A stretch of DNA of 6,656 bases from Paraktedonobacter sp039923935 (GCA_039923935.1 JBDTBU010000159.1:1-6656), one strand, 5' to 3'. Positions 1 to 5,749 are shown, counted from the stretch's first letter. Program-made: numbers and translations. Notes: generated from the sequence alone by a model not told the origin.

Positions 1-620
1 CCGATCTGACCATCGAATCAGAGGCGGCAACGCTGCTGGCTATGCGGCTCGCCCGCGCCTGTGATCGTGCTGATACGGATGAACATGAAGCGCTGATCAG
101 GCGGCTTGGCACGGCTGTGGGAAAATATTGGGCGGCCAAACGCGCTCCCACGCACGCGGCTGAGGCTCTTGAGTGTCTGGGCGGCAACGGTTATGTCGAA
201 GAAAGCATCATGCCACGCCTCTATCGGGAAGCTCCGCTCGGTTCGATTTGGGAAGGCTCTGGCAACGTCAACTGCTTAGATGTCTTGCGGGCCATCGCGA
301 AAGAGCCAGCAACCTTGCAAGCCTTCCTGACCGAAGTGAGTCTCGCTCAAGGTGCGGATAGCCGTCTCGACGCGGCCATTACACGTTTCAAGCACGAACT
401 AACCGATCTCTCCAACATGGAGGTCCGCGCCCGGCGTCTGGTAGAACAGATGGCTCTGCTCTTGCAGGGATCGCTGCTCGTACAATATGGCCAGCCCGCT
501 GTGGCCGATGCATTCTGTGCATCTCGCCTGGGCGGCGATTGGGGACGCGCCTTCGGCACTCTGCCTGCCGGGACGGATTTTTCGACGATTATTGCCCGCG
601 TCCAAACACAGCTTGCATAA
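1..620 (+). CDS. AidB-like acyl-CoA dehydrogenase, C-terminal part (partial at left edge)
   Basis: This is the last 205 residues of an FAD-dependent acyl-CoA dehydrogenase; the open frame runs off the left edge, with the first full codon at nt 3, so the ATG at 42 is internal. The stretch ALECLGGNGYVEES, then PRLYREAPL and WEGSGN, is the conserved FAD/substrate-binding C-terminal helical domain. The Glu of WEG (nt 252-254) sits where medium-chain acyl-CoA dehydrogenase has its catalytic base. The wording of these motifs and the roughly 100-residue extension after them (ending FCASRLGGDWGRAFGTLP) match the AidB branch, which in E. coli is a DNA-alkylation-response flavoprotein with weak isovaleryl-CoA dehydrogenase activity. 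Family members are about 540-560 residues, so roughly two thirds is missing. Whether this copy acts in alkylation defence or in fatty/branched-chain acid oxidation cannot be told from the fragment. A hairpin follows the TAA stop by 8 nt. Confidence 0.9.
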   Translation, partial: DLTIESEAATLLAMRLARACDRADTDEHEALIRRLGTAVGKYWAAKRAPTHAAEALECLGGNGYVEESIMPRLYREAPLGSIWEGSGNVNCLDVLRAIAKEPATLQAFLTEVSLAQGADSRLDAAITRFKHELTDLSNMEVRARRLVEQMALLLQGSLLVQYGQPAVADAFCASRLGGDWGRAFGTLPAGTDFSTIIARVQTQLA

Positions 621-628
621 ACCACGTA

Positions 629-672
629 CGCCTGTATATGCCTTGTTTTTTGCAATAAGGCATATACAGGCG
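629..672. terminator. 16-bp perfect hairpin between convergent genes
   Basis: Arms 629-644 and 657-672 are perfectly complementary (CGCCTGTATATGCCTT and its reverse complement), with a 12-nt loop containing six T. It starts 8 nt after the stop of the acyl-CoA dehydrogenase gene and lies 21 nt beyond the stop of the minus-strand His-rich gene, so it can serve both. No T-run follows the stem on either strand, so it is not a textbook intrinsic terminator. It may act as a transcript-end stabiliser or a weak bidirectional terminator. Confidence 0.6.
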
Positions 673-693
673 CATAAATGGCCTAAAACAGCA

Positions 694-1020
694 TTAATGC
701 ACAGTCAGGGCACCGTGATTATCGCAGTGATCGCCATGACAATGGTGGAGTTTCCCATCGCAGAGGTAATCGTAATGATTGCCATGAGGCACCTGTTGGT
801 GGCCCGAAGCTGGGTGGTCACATGTGCAAGCCAGAGGTGCACAACCAGCGGGATTCGCGCCACTTACCGCAATAGTATGCTCATCATAGTGATCACCATG
901 TTGAAAATGCAGATGGCCCTCGTGCAGGTAATCAACGTGGCCCTCGTGTTCAATGGCCAAATGACCACATTGCTGACCATGAATATGCGGATGATCGTCG
1001 GAATGGGTAGAATGCTGCAC
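694..1020 (-). CDS. Small His/Cys-rich metal-binding protein with an internal duplication
   Basis: A 108-residue soluble protein with 24 His and 7 Cys and no signal peptide or membrane segment. Two copies of one unit are visible. Residues 18-48 (CGH..., HVDYLHEGHLHFQHGDHYDEH) align without gaps to residues 72-102 (SGH..., HYDYLCDGKLHHCHGDHCDNH), with 16 of 31 positions identical. The shared skeleton is H-x-D-Y-L-x-x-G-x-L-H-x-x-H-G-D-H-x-D-x-H. From memory, single-unit proteins of this kind occur in many bacteria, often as hypothetical proteins or loosely called zinc-transport related; a zinc, nickel or cobalt buffering/chaperone role is inference. The start is GTG, chosen because GAGAGGAG lies 6 nt upstream; the second copy has Cys in place of His or aromatic residues at several positions. 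It lies 87 nt downstream of the SDR gene on the same strand and could be co-transcribed with it. Confidence 0.75.
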   Translation of the reverse strand: MQHSTHSDDHPHIHGQQCGHLAIEHEGHVDYLHEGHLHFQHGDHYDEHTIAVSGANPAGCAPLACTCDHPASGHQQVPHGNHYDYLCDGKLHHCHGDHCDNHGALTVH

Positions 1021-1026
1021 AGCACG

Positions 1027-1034
1027 CTCCTCTC
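1027..1034 (-). promoter_or_regulatory. Ribosome binding site that fixes a GTG start
   Basis: On the minus strand this reads GAGAGGAG, 6 nt before the GTG at 1020-1018. It supports translation of the His-rich protein from GTG rather than from any other codon. Confidence 0.7.
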
Positions 1035-1107
1035 AAAACAAAACAATCGAGCAATAGTTTCTCTCTGTTTCCAGAATAGCGTGCGTCAACAAAGTGAGCA
1101 GTGCCAG

Positions 1108-1887
1108 TTAATACATAGTAATGCCCACAGAAACATTCAAATCCTCGCCTGTGGTAGATCCTGACAGGTCCGAGGCCAGGAAAACCGCAGCATTGGCGAT
1201 ATCACTTGGTGGGGACATACGTGCGAGCGGAGAATCGCGCAAAAACAGGCGTTGCGCCTCTTCGTTGCTGATCCCTTGCACACTCGCCATATCGCGCATC
1301 ACGCGTATGATACGCTCGCCTTCGACGGGACCAGGCGAGATCAGGTTGGCGCGAATATTGTGCGGCCCAAGCTCCCAAGCCAATGTACGTGTCAGACCAA
1401 CGAGGCCCAGTTTCGCTGCCGCATAGGGGGTGCGCCCAAATAGCGGACGCTTGCCAGTCACCGAGCCAATCATCACGATGTTGCCAGAGCGCCGAGCCAG
1501 CATAGATGGGATCAGCGCATGACAGCAGAGATAGGGTCCGGTGAGATCAACATCCAGCGTCTCACGCCACTCACGCGGTGCGATCTCCCACAGTGGAGCA
1601 GTCGGACCGGCAATACCGCTATTATTGACCAAAATATCTACATGCCCAAAACGTACCAAAGCCTGCTCAGCCATCGCTCGTACACTCTCCTCCTCACGCA
1701 GATCAAGTTCGAGGACCAGCACCTCACGTTTGTAATCAGCCACCAGCGTGCGCGTCTCCTCAAGGGCTGCAACATCGCGTGCAGCCAGCACCAGATGTGC
1801 CCCCTCCCGCGCATACGCCAGAGCGATGGCACGCCCAATACCACGTCCCGCGCCAGTAATCACGGCAACCTTGTCTTGTAATAGCAC
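1108..1887 (-). CDS. Short-chain dehydrogenase/reductase (classical SDR)
   Basis: A 259-residue NAD(P)(H)-dependent oxidoreductase of the classical SDR family, of usual length. Visible in order: the cofactor Gly motif TGAGRGIG (11-18), Arg after the second strand (AARD, favouring NADP(H)), LDL (61-63), NNSG (88-91), Ser142 in IGSVTG, the catalytic pair Y155-x3-K159 (YAAAK), and SPGPVEG after strand six. The position of the usual catalytic-tetrad Asn in the VNLTG motif is Asp here (VDLTGPY, about residue 114). The C-terminus ends ITMY. The substrate cannot be assigned; 3-oxoacyl-ACP reductase-like and sugar/polyol dehydrogenase-like SDRs look alike. I chose the GTG at 1887 because it gives the typical SDR start (MLLQDKVAVITG) and has AGGAAGAGAG upstream. 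An ATG at 1917 in frame would add 10 residues but has a poor ribosome site. A hairpin separates it from the lipoprotein gene upstream. Confidence 0.9.
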   Translation of the reverse strand: MLLQDKVAVITGAGRGIGRAIALAYAREGAHLVLAARDVAALEETRTLVADYKREVLVLELDLREEESVRAMAEQALVRFGHVDILVNNSGIAGPTAPLWEIAPREWRETLDVDLTGPYLCCHALIPSMLARRSGNIVMIGSVTGKRPLFGRTPYAAAKLGLVGLTRTLAWELGPHNIRANLISPGPVEGERIIRVMRDMASVQGISNEEAQRLFLRDSPLARMSPPSDIANAAVFLASDLSGSTTGEDLNVSVGITMY

Positions 1888-1894
1888 AAACTTG

Positions 1895-1904
1895 CTCTCT
1901 TCCT
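1895..1904 (-). promoter_or_regulatory. Ribosome binding site supporting the SDR GTG start
   Basis: On the minus strand this reads AGGAAGAGAG, with the GAGAG part 7 nt before the GTG at 1887. The alternative ATG at 1917 has only a weak GATGAG at 2 nt. This favours the shorter protein. Confidence 0.45.
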
Positions 1905-2005
1905 GAAAAAAATACATAACTCATCAATATCACGCGGAGACTTCTGCCGTCCCCCTGCTGCATAGTTGTCGTTATCATATCACGCCAGGAGAGCACGCAC
2001 ATGCG

Positions 2006-2074
2006 CCAGTCATGGAACACACAAAAGAACCCAAGAAGCATTTTCCTGGGTTCTTTTGTGTGTTCCATGACTGG
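2006..2074. terminator. Perfect 28-bp inverted repeat, symmetric bidirectional terminator
   Basis: Arms 2006-2033 and 2047-2074 are complementary at all 28 positions, around a 13-nt centre that can pair a few bases more. The inner core GAACCCA/TGGGTTC (2027-2033/2047-2053) is followed on both strands by the same TTTTGTGTGTT, so either strand can form a GC stem followed by a U-rich tract. The hairpin begins 2 nt after the stop codon of the lipoprotein gene and lies upstream of the SDR gene. Its likely job is to end the lipoprotein transcript and insulate the SDR gene. A transposon-derived palindrome is an alternative, but I see no target-site duplication. Confidence 0.8.
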
Positions 2075-2076
2075 GT

Positions 2077-3210
2077 TTAGCGGTCGTAGTCAGCGCCACC
2101 TTTGCCAAAACGTCCACCGCCACTGGTATCGTTTGTATCATAGTCCGCGCCACCCTTACCAAAGGTGCCACCACCACTAGTATCGGTTGTATCATAGTCC
2201 GCGCCACCCTTGCCAAAGCGTCCACCACCACCATCAGGCTTCTTCTTGCCAGTGTAGCCCTTTGTACCATACTCAGTACTACTTGAACCATGAAGGCCAC
2301 TTGAGCCATAATCGGCGCTACCTGCACCACCTGTTGTAGGAGGTTTAGGCTCACTCTGGCGCTTGCCCAGTTCATAACCAAGCGCACCACCGGCTGCGGC
2401 TCCCAGACCACCAGCGCCTAAAGGATTTATGCCTTTGTCGGGGATAGGAGGTTTCACGGTTCCACGATCAACGGGTCCACGATCAAGGATGCTGTGATCG
2501 ACGGGTCCATGATCGTGCTGATAGCTAGGCTTGTCTGTCGTTTGCAGAGGCCGAGGACTCTGATCGGAGGTATAGTCTTGTGCAGGTCGCTTTGGCAGCG
2601 GAGGCTGATAGGTCGGCCTGACCGTTGTCTGAGTCGCCAGGTTTGGACGGCGTGCTTTCGTAAGAAGAAACAGAATACCACCCAAAATCAGCAATGGGAT
2701 CAACCATGGGAGCGGTGAGGTACCAGGGCGATTCGTGTTGGTCGCGCCATTCGCACGCATCGAGCTACTCAGCGAATTAAGCGAAGCAACCGTCGCTCTG
2801 GTGTAATCGCCATTTCCATAGTTCGCAGCAAACGCATTAGAGGCTTGCGCGAGATTGGAACCATTGAGAGGCACATCACGGCCCCTGGTAACATACTGAT
2901 AATTGTGTTGCGTATCAATCCCCATTACAACGAGGTTTGAGTCATTCGCCAATTTGGCAGCCATTGCACGCTGAAAATCTGCCTGCGTTCCAGTAAACTG
3001 ACTCACGGTGTAGACGTTCACATTTGTAGGCACATTTCGCGCTGCCTTTTGCACCATGGCAGTATTGAGCACACGAGCGCCATCATAAACGCGTGCCGTC
3101 TCACTGCCGCCGCCGCAAGCGCTGATGCCAAGCATACAGAACAACGCGATGATCCCTAGGAGGAATGTCCAGGGATGTCTCAACGCAGATACTGAGCTTC
3201 TCTCTTTCAT
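2077..3210 (-). CDS. Membrane-anchored lipoprotein with extracytoplasmic TPM-like domain and Gly-rich repeat tail
   Basis: A 377-residue protein. Residues 1-32 are a lipoprotein signal peptide (basic start, hydrophobic FLLGIIALFCML, lipobox ISAC with Cys32). Residues 40-150 form a folded domain beginning VYDGARVLN and containing NVNVYTVSQF and NLVVMGID, resembling the TPM/YgcG type of domain (a weak, motif-level match). A transmembrane helix spans about 167-184 and is followed by KARR, which by the positive-inside rule puts the remainder in the cytoplasm. That tail is Pro-rich (190-260), then has a Gly/Ala-rich zipper-like stretch (264-282), then Ser/Gly/Tyr-rich sequence ending in 2.8 copies of an 18-residue repeat (328-377). 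The GTG three codons upstream (3219) overlaps the ribosome site, so the ATG at 3210 is preferred. It is transcribed divergently from the beta-propeller gene. Function is unknown; a cell-envelope role is inference. Confidence 0.8.
   Translation of the reverse strand: MKERSSVSALRHPWTFLLGIIALFCMLGISACGGGSETARVYDGARVLNTAMVQKAARNVPTNVNVYTVSQFTGTQADFQRAMAAKLANDSNLVVMGIDTQHNYQYVTRGRDVPLNGSNLAQASNAFAANYGNGDYTRATVASLNSLSSSMRANGATNTNRPGTSPLPWLIPLLILGGILFLLTKARRPNLATQTTVRPTYQPPLPKRPAQDYTSDQSPRPLQTTDKPSYQHDHGPVDHSILDRGPVDRGTVKPPIPDKGINPLGAGGLGAAAGGALGYELGKRQSEPKPPTTGGAGSADYGSSGLHGSSSTEYGTKGYTGKKKPDGGGGRFGKGGADYDTTDTSGGGTFGKGGADYDTNDTSGGGRFGKGGADYDR
2080..2229 (-). repeat. Tandem 54-bp coding repeat (2.8 copies)
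   Basis: Units 2176-2229 and 2122-2175 match at 48 of 54 bases, and a third unit (2080-2121) is cut to 42 bp by the stop codon. Each encodes GGGxFGKGGADYDTxDTS. The period is a multiple of three, so gain or loss of a unit keeps the reading frame. Confidence 0.85.
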
Positions 3211-3218
3211 ATTTCTCA

Positions 3219-3225
3219 CTCCCTT
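3219..3225 (-). promoter_or_regulatory. Ribosome binding site of the lipoprotein gene
   Basis: On the minus strand this reads AAGGGAG, 8 nt before the ATG at 3210. It overlaps the alternative GTG start at 3219, which argues against that start. Confidence 0.65.
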
Positions 3226-3515
3226 CCGGGAAAAATCTCGGAAACTAAACGGTAGACGGGAAGTGCTACGCGTTAGACACGTTGAACGTTACAAGAGAGT
3301 TTTGGGCAATAGTGCATCGTGGATGCGTTGGCAAGCTCTCCCGTAACACAAGGCGCAAACGAGGTCGGAGGCTCGCTTACGGTTCTACAGGGAGGAATTT
3401 CCGGAGGCACGGGCAACTCTCGTGAGGAACTGGCATCGTTCGATACAACCCGTAGGCACCTCCCAATTCGGCTGTGTATTCATACATCCTAAAACTTCTT
3501 CTTATTCTCTATGGG

Positions 3516-3521
3516 TATAGT
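3516..3521 (+). promoter_or_regulatory. Possible -10 box for the beta-propeller gene
   Basis: TATAGT stands in an AT-rich stretch 60 nt before the ATG at 3582. No good -35 box lies at the proper spacing (AACTTC at 17 nt), so this is a weak call. Confidence 0.3.
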
Positions 3522-3563
3522 AGATGTGGTAGAGCAAATTTTGTTTTTTACACCCTGTCTACC

Positions 3564-3570
3564 AAAGGAG
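3564..3570 (+). promoter_or_regulatory. Ribosome binding site of the beta-propeller gene
   Basis: AAAGGAG lies 11 nt before the ATG at 3582. The in-frame GTG at 3570 overlaps this site, and the ATG at 3474 would add 36 residues that spoil the signal peptide. Both are therefore unlikely starts. Confidence 0.6.
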
Positions 3571-3581
3571 TGGCCATACCT

Positions 3582-5306
3582 ATGTCATTCAACACGCGCC
3601 TATTACAACGATGTGCAGTCTTGAGCATCACCTGTCTCTGTCTGCTCATGTCATTCTCTAAAGCAAGCAGTATACACACAGTGTTCGCCAGTACACACGC
3701 GCAAAACACCACAAACGGCAATGTGCCGGTACTAACGTATAAATATGATAACCAACGCACCGGTGAGAACACCAATGAGACACACCTGAACGTTGCAAAC
3801 GTCAATAGCAAACAGTTTGGTCGCTTGATCTCGTATCCGGTGGACGGGCAGATCTATGCGCAGCCTTTGTATGTTCCAAACGTCAAAATTGGCAGTGCCA
3901 CGCGCAATCTTGTTTTTGTCGTCACCGAACGCGATAGCGCCTACGCCTTCGATGCAGACCGCACTTCGACAGAAATCGCGCCAATCTGGCAGACGAGCTT
4001 TCTAGATGGAGGAGCGACACCGATATCAGCACGCGACATCAACTGCACCAACGTGACCCCGATTCTAGGCGTGACCTCTACACCAGTCATCGACAGTGCA
4101 ACGAACACACTCTTTCTCGTCTCTTATGCCACTGAGAACAACGCGTTTATCTATAAACTTCACGCGCTGGACCTTGCCACGGGACACGAGAAGTCCGGCA
4201 GCCCAATCAGTGTGCATAGAACAAGCTTTAACAGCAGCACAGAGCGCCAACGAGCTGGCCTACTACTAGCAAATGGGCGCATCTATCTCGCCTTTGGCTC
4301 GTTTTGTGACCATACGACCTATCATGGCTGGATTCTCAGCTATAGCTATAACAGATCTGGTTTTCATCCACGTAATTCCTATAACGACACTCCTACAGGG
4401 CGTGAAGGCGGCATCTGGAGCGGCGGTAGCGCCATCGCAGCCGATCAAAGCGGCAATATCTACGCCATGACTGGCAATGGGACATTTAACCTCAACCAAG
4501 GCGGACTTGATGCTGGCGATAGTTTTCTGAAATTTGACCCCAATCTCCGCATGGTTGACTATTTCACGCCCTTCAACCAAAGTTGCTTGGCCGCGAAAGA
4601 TCAGGATCTTGGCTCTGGTGGACCATTGATTACACCAGGCGACTGGCTGATCGGCGGCGGCAAACAGGGACACATGTATGTCATGAATACGCATAACCTG
4701 GGGCATTTTCACGCGGTGGCGAACCCCTGTGGACAACAAGGAGCGACTAACCTGAACCATATTCAACAAGAGCTGGTTCTGAATCCGATGCGGGCTATTT
4801 TCAGCACGCCAGTCTACTGGCACGGCTCACATGGGGATTATGTTTTTGTTGCGGGCGTCAAGACTCACACCCAGGCGTTCACATTCAGCCAGGGACATCT
4901 TTCCGGCCCAATTTCAGCAACCCCAGAGATATTCGACTATAGTGGAGGCAATCCTGTCGTCTCTAGTGATGGCAGCACACCTGACACGGGCATTCTCTGG
5001 ACCATCGTTGCGCCCGGCTTCCTGCGTGCCTACGACGCCACCGACCTCAGCCACGAACTGTATAGCAACAATTTTGGTGCGTACAACATATTTGTGCCTC
5101 CAGTCGTGACCAATGGCAAAGTCTTTGTCGCCACACAAGACTCGCTGAAAATCTATGGCCTGCTCACGTCTACACCTCCAGCACCCCCAACGCCAGAGCC
5201 ACAACTGACTCCGCCAAATCAACCTGCTCAGCCCACACCAACAGCCCCGCCGGATCAGTCATTGCAAACTGATCGAGCAAATACGTGGGCCAAAGGGAAA
5301 CCCTAA
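3582..5306 (+). CDS. Secreted PQQ-repeat-like beta-propeller protein with Pro/Thr-rich tail
   Basis: A 574-residue exported protein. The N-terminus has basic residues, a hydrophobic core (about 11-25) and a likely cleavage site near FASTHA-Q (residues 35-41). The body shows repeated strands of a beta-propeller of the quinoprotein/PQQ-like fold: RNLVFVVTERDSAYAFDAD (108-126), YKLHALDLATG (191-201), GRIYLAFGSFCD (232-243), GNIYAMTGNGTF (291-302), LIGGGKQGHMYVMN (356-369), DYVFVAGVKTHTQAFTF (419-435) and GKVFVATQDSLKIYGL (512-527). Four Cys outside the signal peptide could form disulfides. Residues 530-558 are a Pro/Thr-rich linker with no LPXTG motif or membrane helix after it. Known relatives with the YDNQRTG...N opening are found in several soil phyla as uncharacterised secreted proteins. 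I see no heme-binding CxxCH, so dehydrogenase activity should not be assumed; a binding or scaffold role is equally possible. Confidence 0.85.
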   Translation: MSFNTRLLQRCAVLSITCLCLLMSFSKASSIHTVFASTHAQNTTNGNVPVLTYKYDNQRTGENTNETHLNVANVNSKQFGRLISYPVDGQIYAQPLYVPNVKIGSATRNLVFVVTERDSAYAFDADRTSTEIAPIWQTSFLDGGATPISARDINCTNVTPILGVTSTPVIDSATNTLFLVSYATENNAFIYKLHALDLATGHEKSGSPISVHRTSFNSSTERQRAGLLLANGRIYLAFGSFCDHTTYHGWILSYSYNRSGFHPRNSYNDTPTGREGGIWSGGSAIAADQSGNIYAMTGNGTFNLNQGGLDAGDSFLKFDPNLRMVDYFTPFNQSCLAAKDQDLGSGGPLITPGDWLIGGGKQGHMYVMNTHNLGHFHAVANPCGQQGATNLNHIQQELVLNPMRAIFSTPVYWHGSHGDYVFVAGVKTHTQAFTFSQGHLSGPISATPEIFDYSGGNPVVSSDGSTPDTGILWTIVAPGFLRAYDATDLSHELYSNNFGAYNIFVPPVVTNGKVFVATQDSLKIYGLLTSTPPAPPTPEPQLTPPNQPAQPTPTAPPDQSLQTDRANTWAKGKP

Positions 5307-5314
5307 AGACAAAA

Positions 5315-5359
5315 CACGATGTGTGTTCAGAGACAATTATGTCAAGAACATACATCGTG
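5315..5359. terminator. Shared hairpin terminator between convergent genes
   Basis: Arms 5315-5328 and 5346-5359 pair over 14 positions with one G-T wobble. On the minus strand the stem is followed by TTTTGTCTTT (5314-5305), a good intrinsic terminator 17 nt after the stop of the HicB-like gene. On the plus strand it begins 8 nt after the stop of the beta-propeller gene but lacks a following T-run. Confidence 0.7.
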
Positions 5360-5376
5360 CTACGTATCCGAAAAAA

Positions 5377-5595
5377 TCATGCAGATAGCGCGACTTGTGG
5401 TGCAGGAATGGGATCATTATCAGCGAGAGCAGCCATAATCCAGCTTTCAATCGCATCCTGTCCTTGCTGAATGGCTTCTTCATAACTGCTGCCATGTGTT
5501 CGGCAGCCCGGAAGTTCAGGGACAGTAACAATATACGCCTGATCTACATCGCTCCATTGGATAATCATAGAATACCGTTTAGCGTTTGGTACCAT
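5377..5595 (-). CDS. HicB-like (UPF0150-type) small protein, orphan antitoxin candidate
   Basis: A 72-residue protein with the HicB-like fold signature: RYSMIIQWSDVDQAYIVTVPELPGCRTHGSSYEEAIQQGQDAIESWI. The core is a short beta-sheet (YSMIIQW, AYIVTVPELPGC) followed by a helix (YEEAIQQGQDAIESWI). In HicAB toxin-antitoxin systems this domain is a partial RNase H-like fold that binds the HicA mRNA interferase. Here there is no added helix-turn-helix or ribbon-helix-helix DNA-binding domain after it, and no HicA frame lies within the window on either side. The ATG at 5595 is chosen because GAGGAGGA stands 5 nt upstream; a longer reading to 5649 would overlap that site. Single HicB-like proteins without HicA are common and mostly uncharacterised, so an antitoxin role is not proven. 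A hairpin terminator follows. Confidence 0.8.
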   Translation of the reverse strand: MVPNAKRYSMIIQWSDVDQAYIVTVPELPGCRTHGSSYEEAIQQGQDAIESWIMAALADNDPIPAPQVALSA

Positions 5596-5600
5596 AATTT

Positions 5601-5608
5601 TCCTCCTC
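5601..5608 (-). promoter_or_regulatory. Strong ribosome binding site of the HicB-like gene
   Basis: On the minus strand this reads GAGGAGGA, 5 nt before the ATG at 5595. It decides this start over the longer in-frame readings. Confidence 0.75.
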
Positions 5609-5616
5609 ATCACCAC

Positions 5617-5643
5617 ATAATACCATACCAAGTCGCTACTCAA
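5617..5643 (-). promoter_or_regulatory. Possible promoter of the HicB-like gene
   Basis: On the minus strand TTGAGT (5643-5638) and TATTAT (5622-5617) resemble -35 and -10 boxes, but the spacer is only 15 nt. This is a weak prediction. Confidence 0.25.
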
Positions 5644-5654
5644 GGGCAAAAAAC

Positions 5655-5683
5655 TTGACGTTGTTCTGTATCATAGCATACCG
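5655..5683 (+). promoter_or_regulatory. Possible promoter of the M20 peptidase gene
   Basis: TTGACG (5655-5660) is a good -35 box, but at 17-nt spacing the -10 is only ATACCG (5678-5683). A 7-8 bp AAAGCTT stem (5691-5698/5712-5719) followed by TTTT lies between it and the start codon and would be in the leader. Weak call. Confidence 0.25.
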
Positions 5684-5749
5684 TAATAGCAAAGCTTTCC
5701 GCAGTAAAAAAGAAGCTTTTCGTTTAGTATCGTGAAAGGCAATAGCTCT

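Larger units (their letters stand above)
3211..3581. other. 371-bp divergent intergenic region with clustered stem-loops
   Basis: There is no convincing gene here. It must hold the promoters of both flanking genes. Between 3295 and 3464 several short stems cluster: GAGAG/CTCTC (3295-3299/3336-3340) enclosing GCATC/GATGC (3314-3318/3322-3326); CGAG/CTCG (3360-3363/3372-3375); and a compound element, GGAGG/CCTCC (3403-3407/3459-3463) stacked near ACGGG/CCCGT (3409-3413/3449-3453). The compound element encloses two small hairpins (3417-3426 and 3435-3444). The stems can form in RNA from either strand. If transcribed leftward they would lie in a long leader of the lipoprotein gene. I do not recognise a known riboswitch. 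No statistical test was possible, so the density could be partly chance. Confidence 0.4.

Noticed and set aside
487..1164. 225-codon plus-strand open frame
   Set aside because: It overlaps the end of the acyl-CoA dehydrogenase gene and runs antisense to the His-rich gene; its Met/Ile/Val-rich composition is the mirror of the His codons on the other strand, and it has no ribosome site.
2080..2229. Regular repeats considered as a CRISPR array
   Set aside because: The repeats are directly adjacent, without unique spacers, and stay in frame within a protein-coding gene.
2010..2411. 133-codon minus-strand frame inside the lipoprotein gene
   Set aside because: It is a frame-shifted reading of the Gly-rich repeats, with a Val/Ala/Arg-biased composition and no independent start signal.
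3125..3346. 73-codon plus-strand frame across the lipoprotein start
   Set aside because: It is antisense to the signal peptide, has no ribosome site, and shows no recognisable sequence.
3435..3453. GTTCGAT-like loop suggesting a tRNA T-arm
   Set aside because: No acceptor stem, anticodon arm or CCA-proximal pairing can be built around it; it is a short hairpin only.
4266..4823. 185-codon minus-strand frame opposite the propeller gene
   Set aside because: It is antisense to a well supported gene with clear propeller strands, and resembles no family I know.
5691..5720. AAAGCTT stem followed by TTTT as a terminator
   Set aside because: The stem is short and AT-rich and lies in the leader of the M20 gene just before its ribosome site; it is too weak to call.
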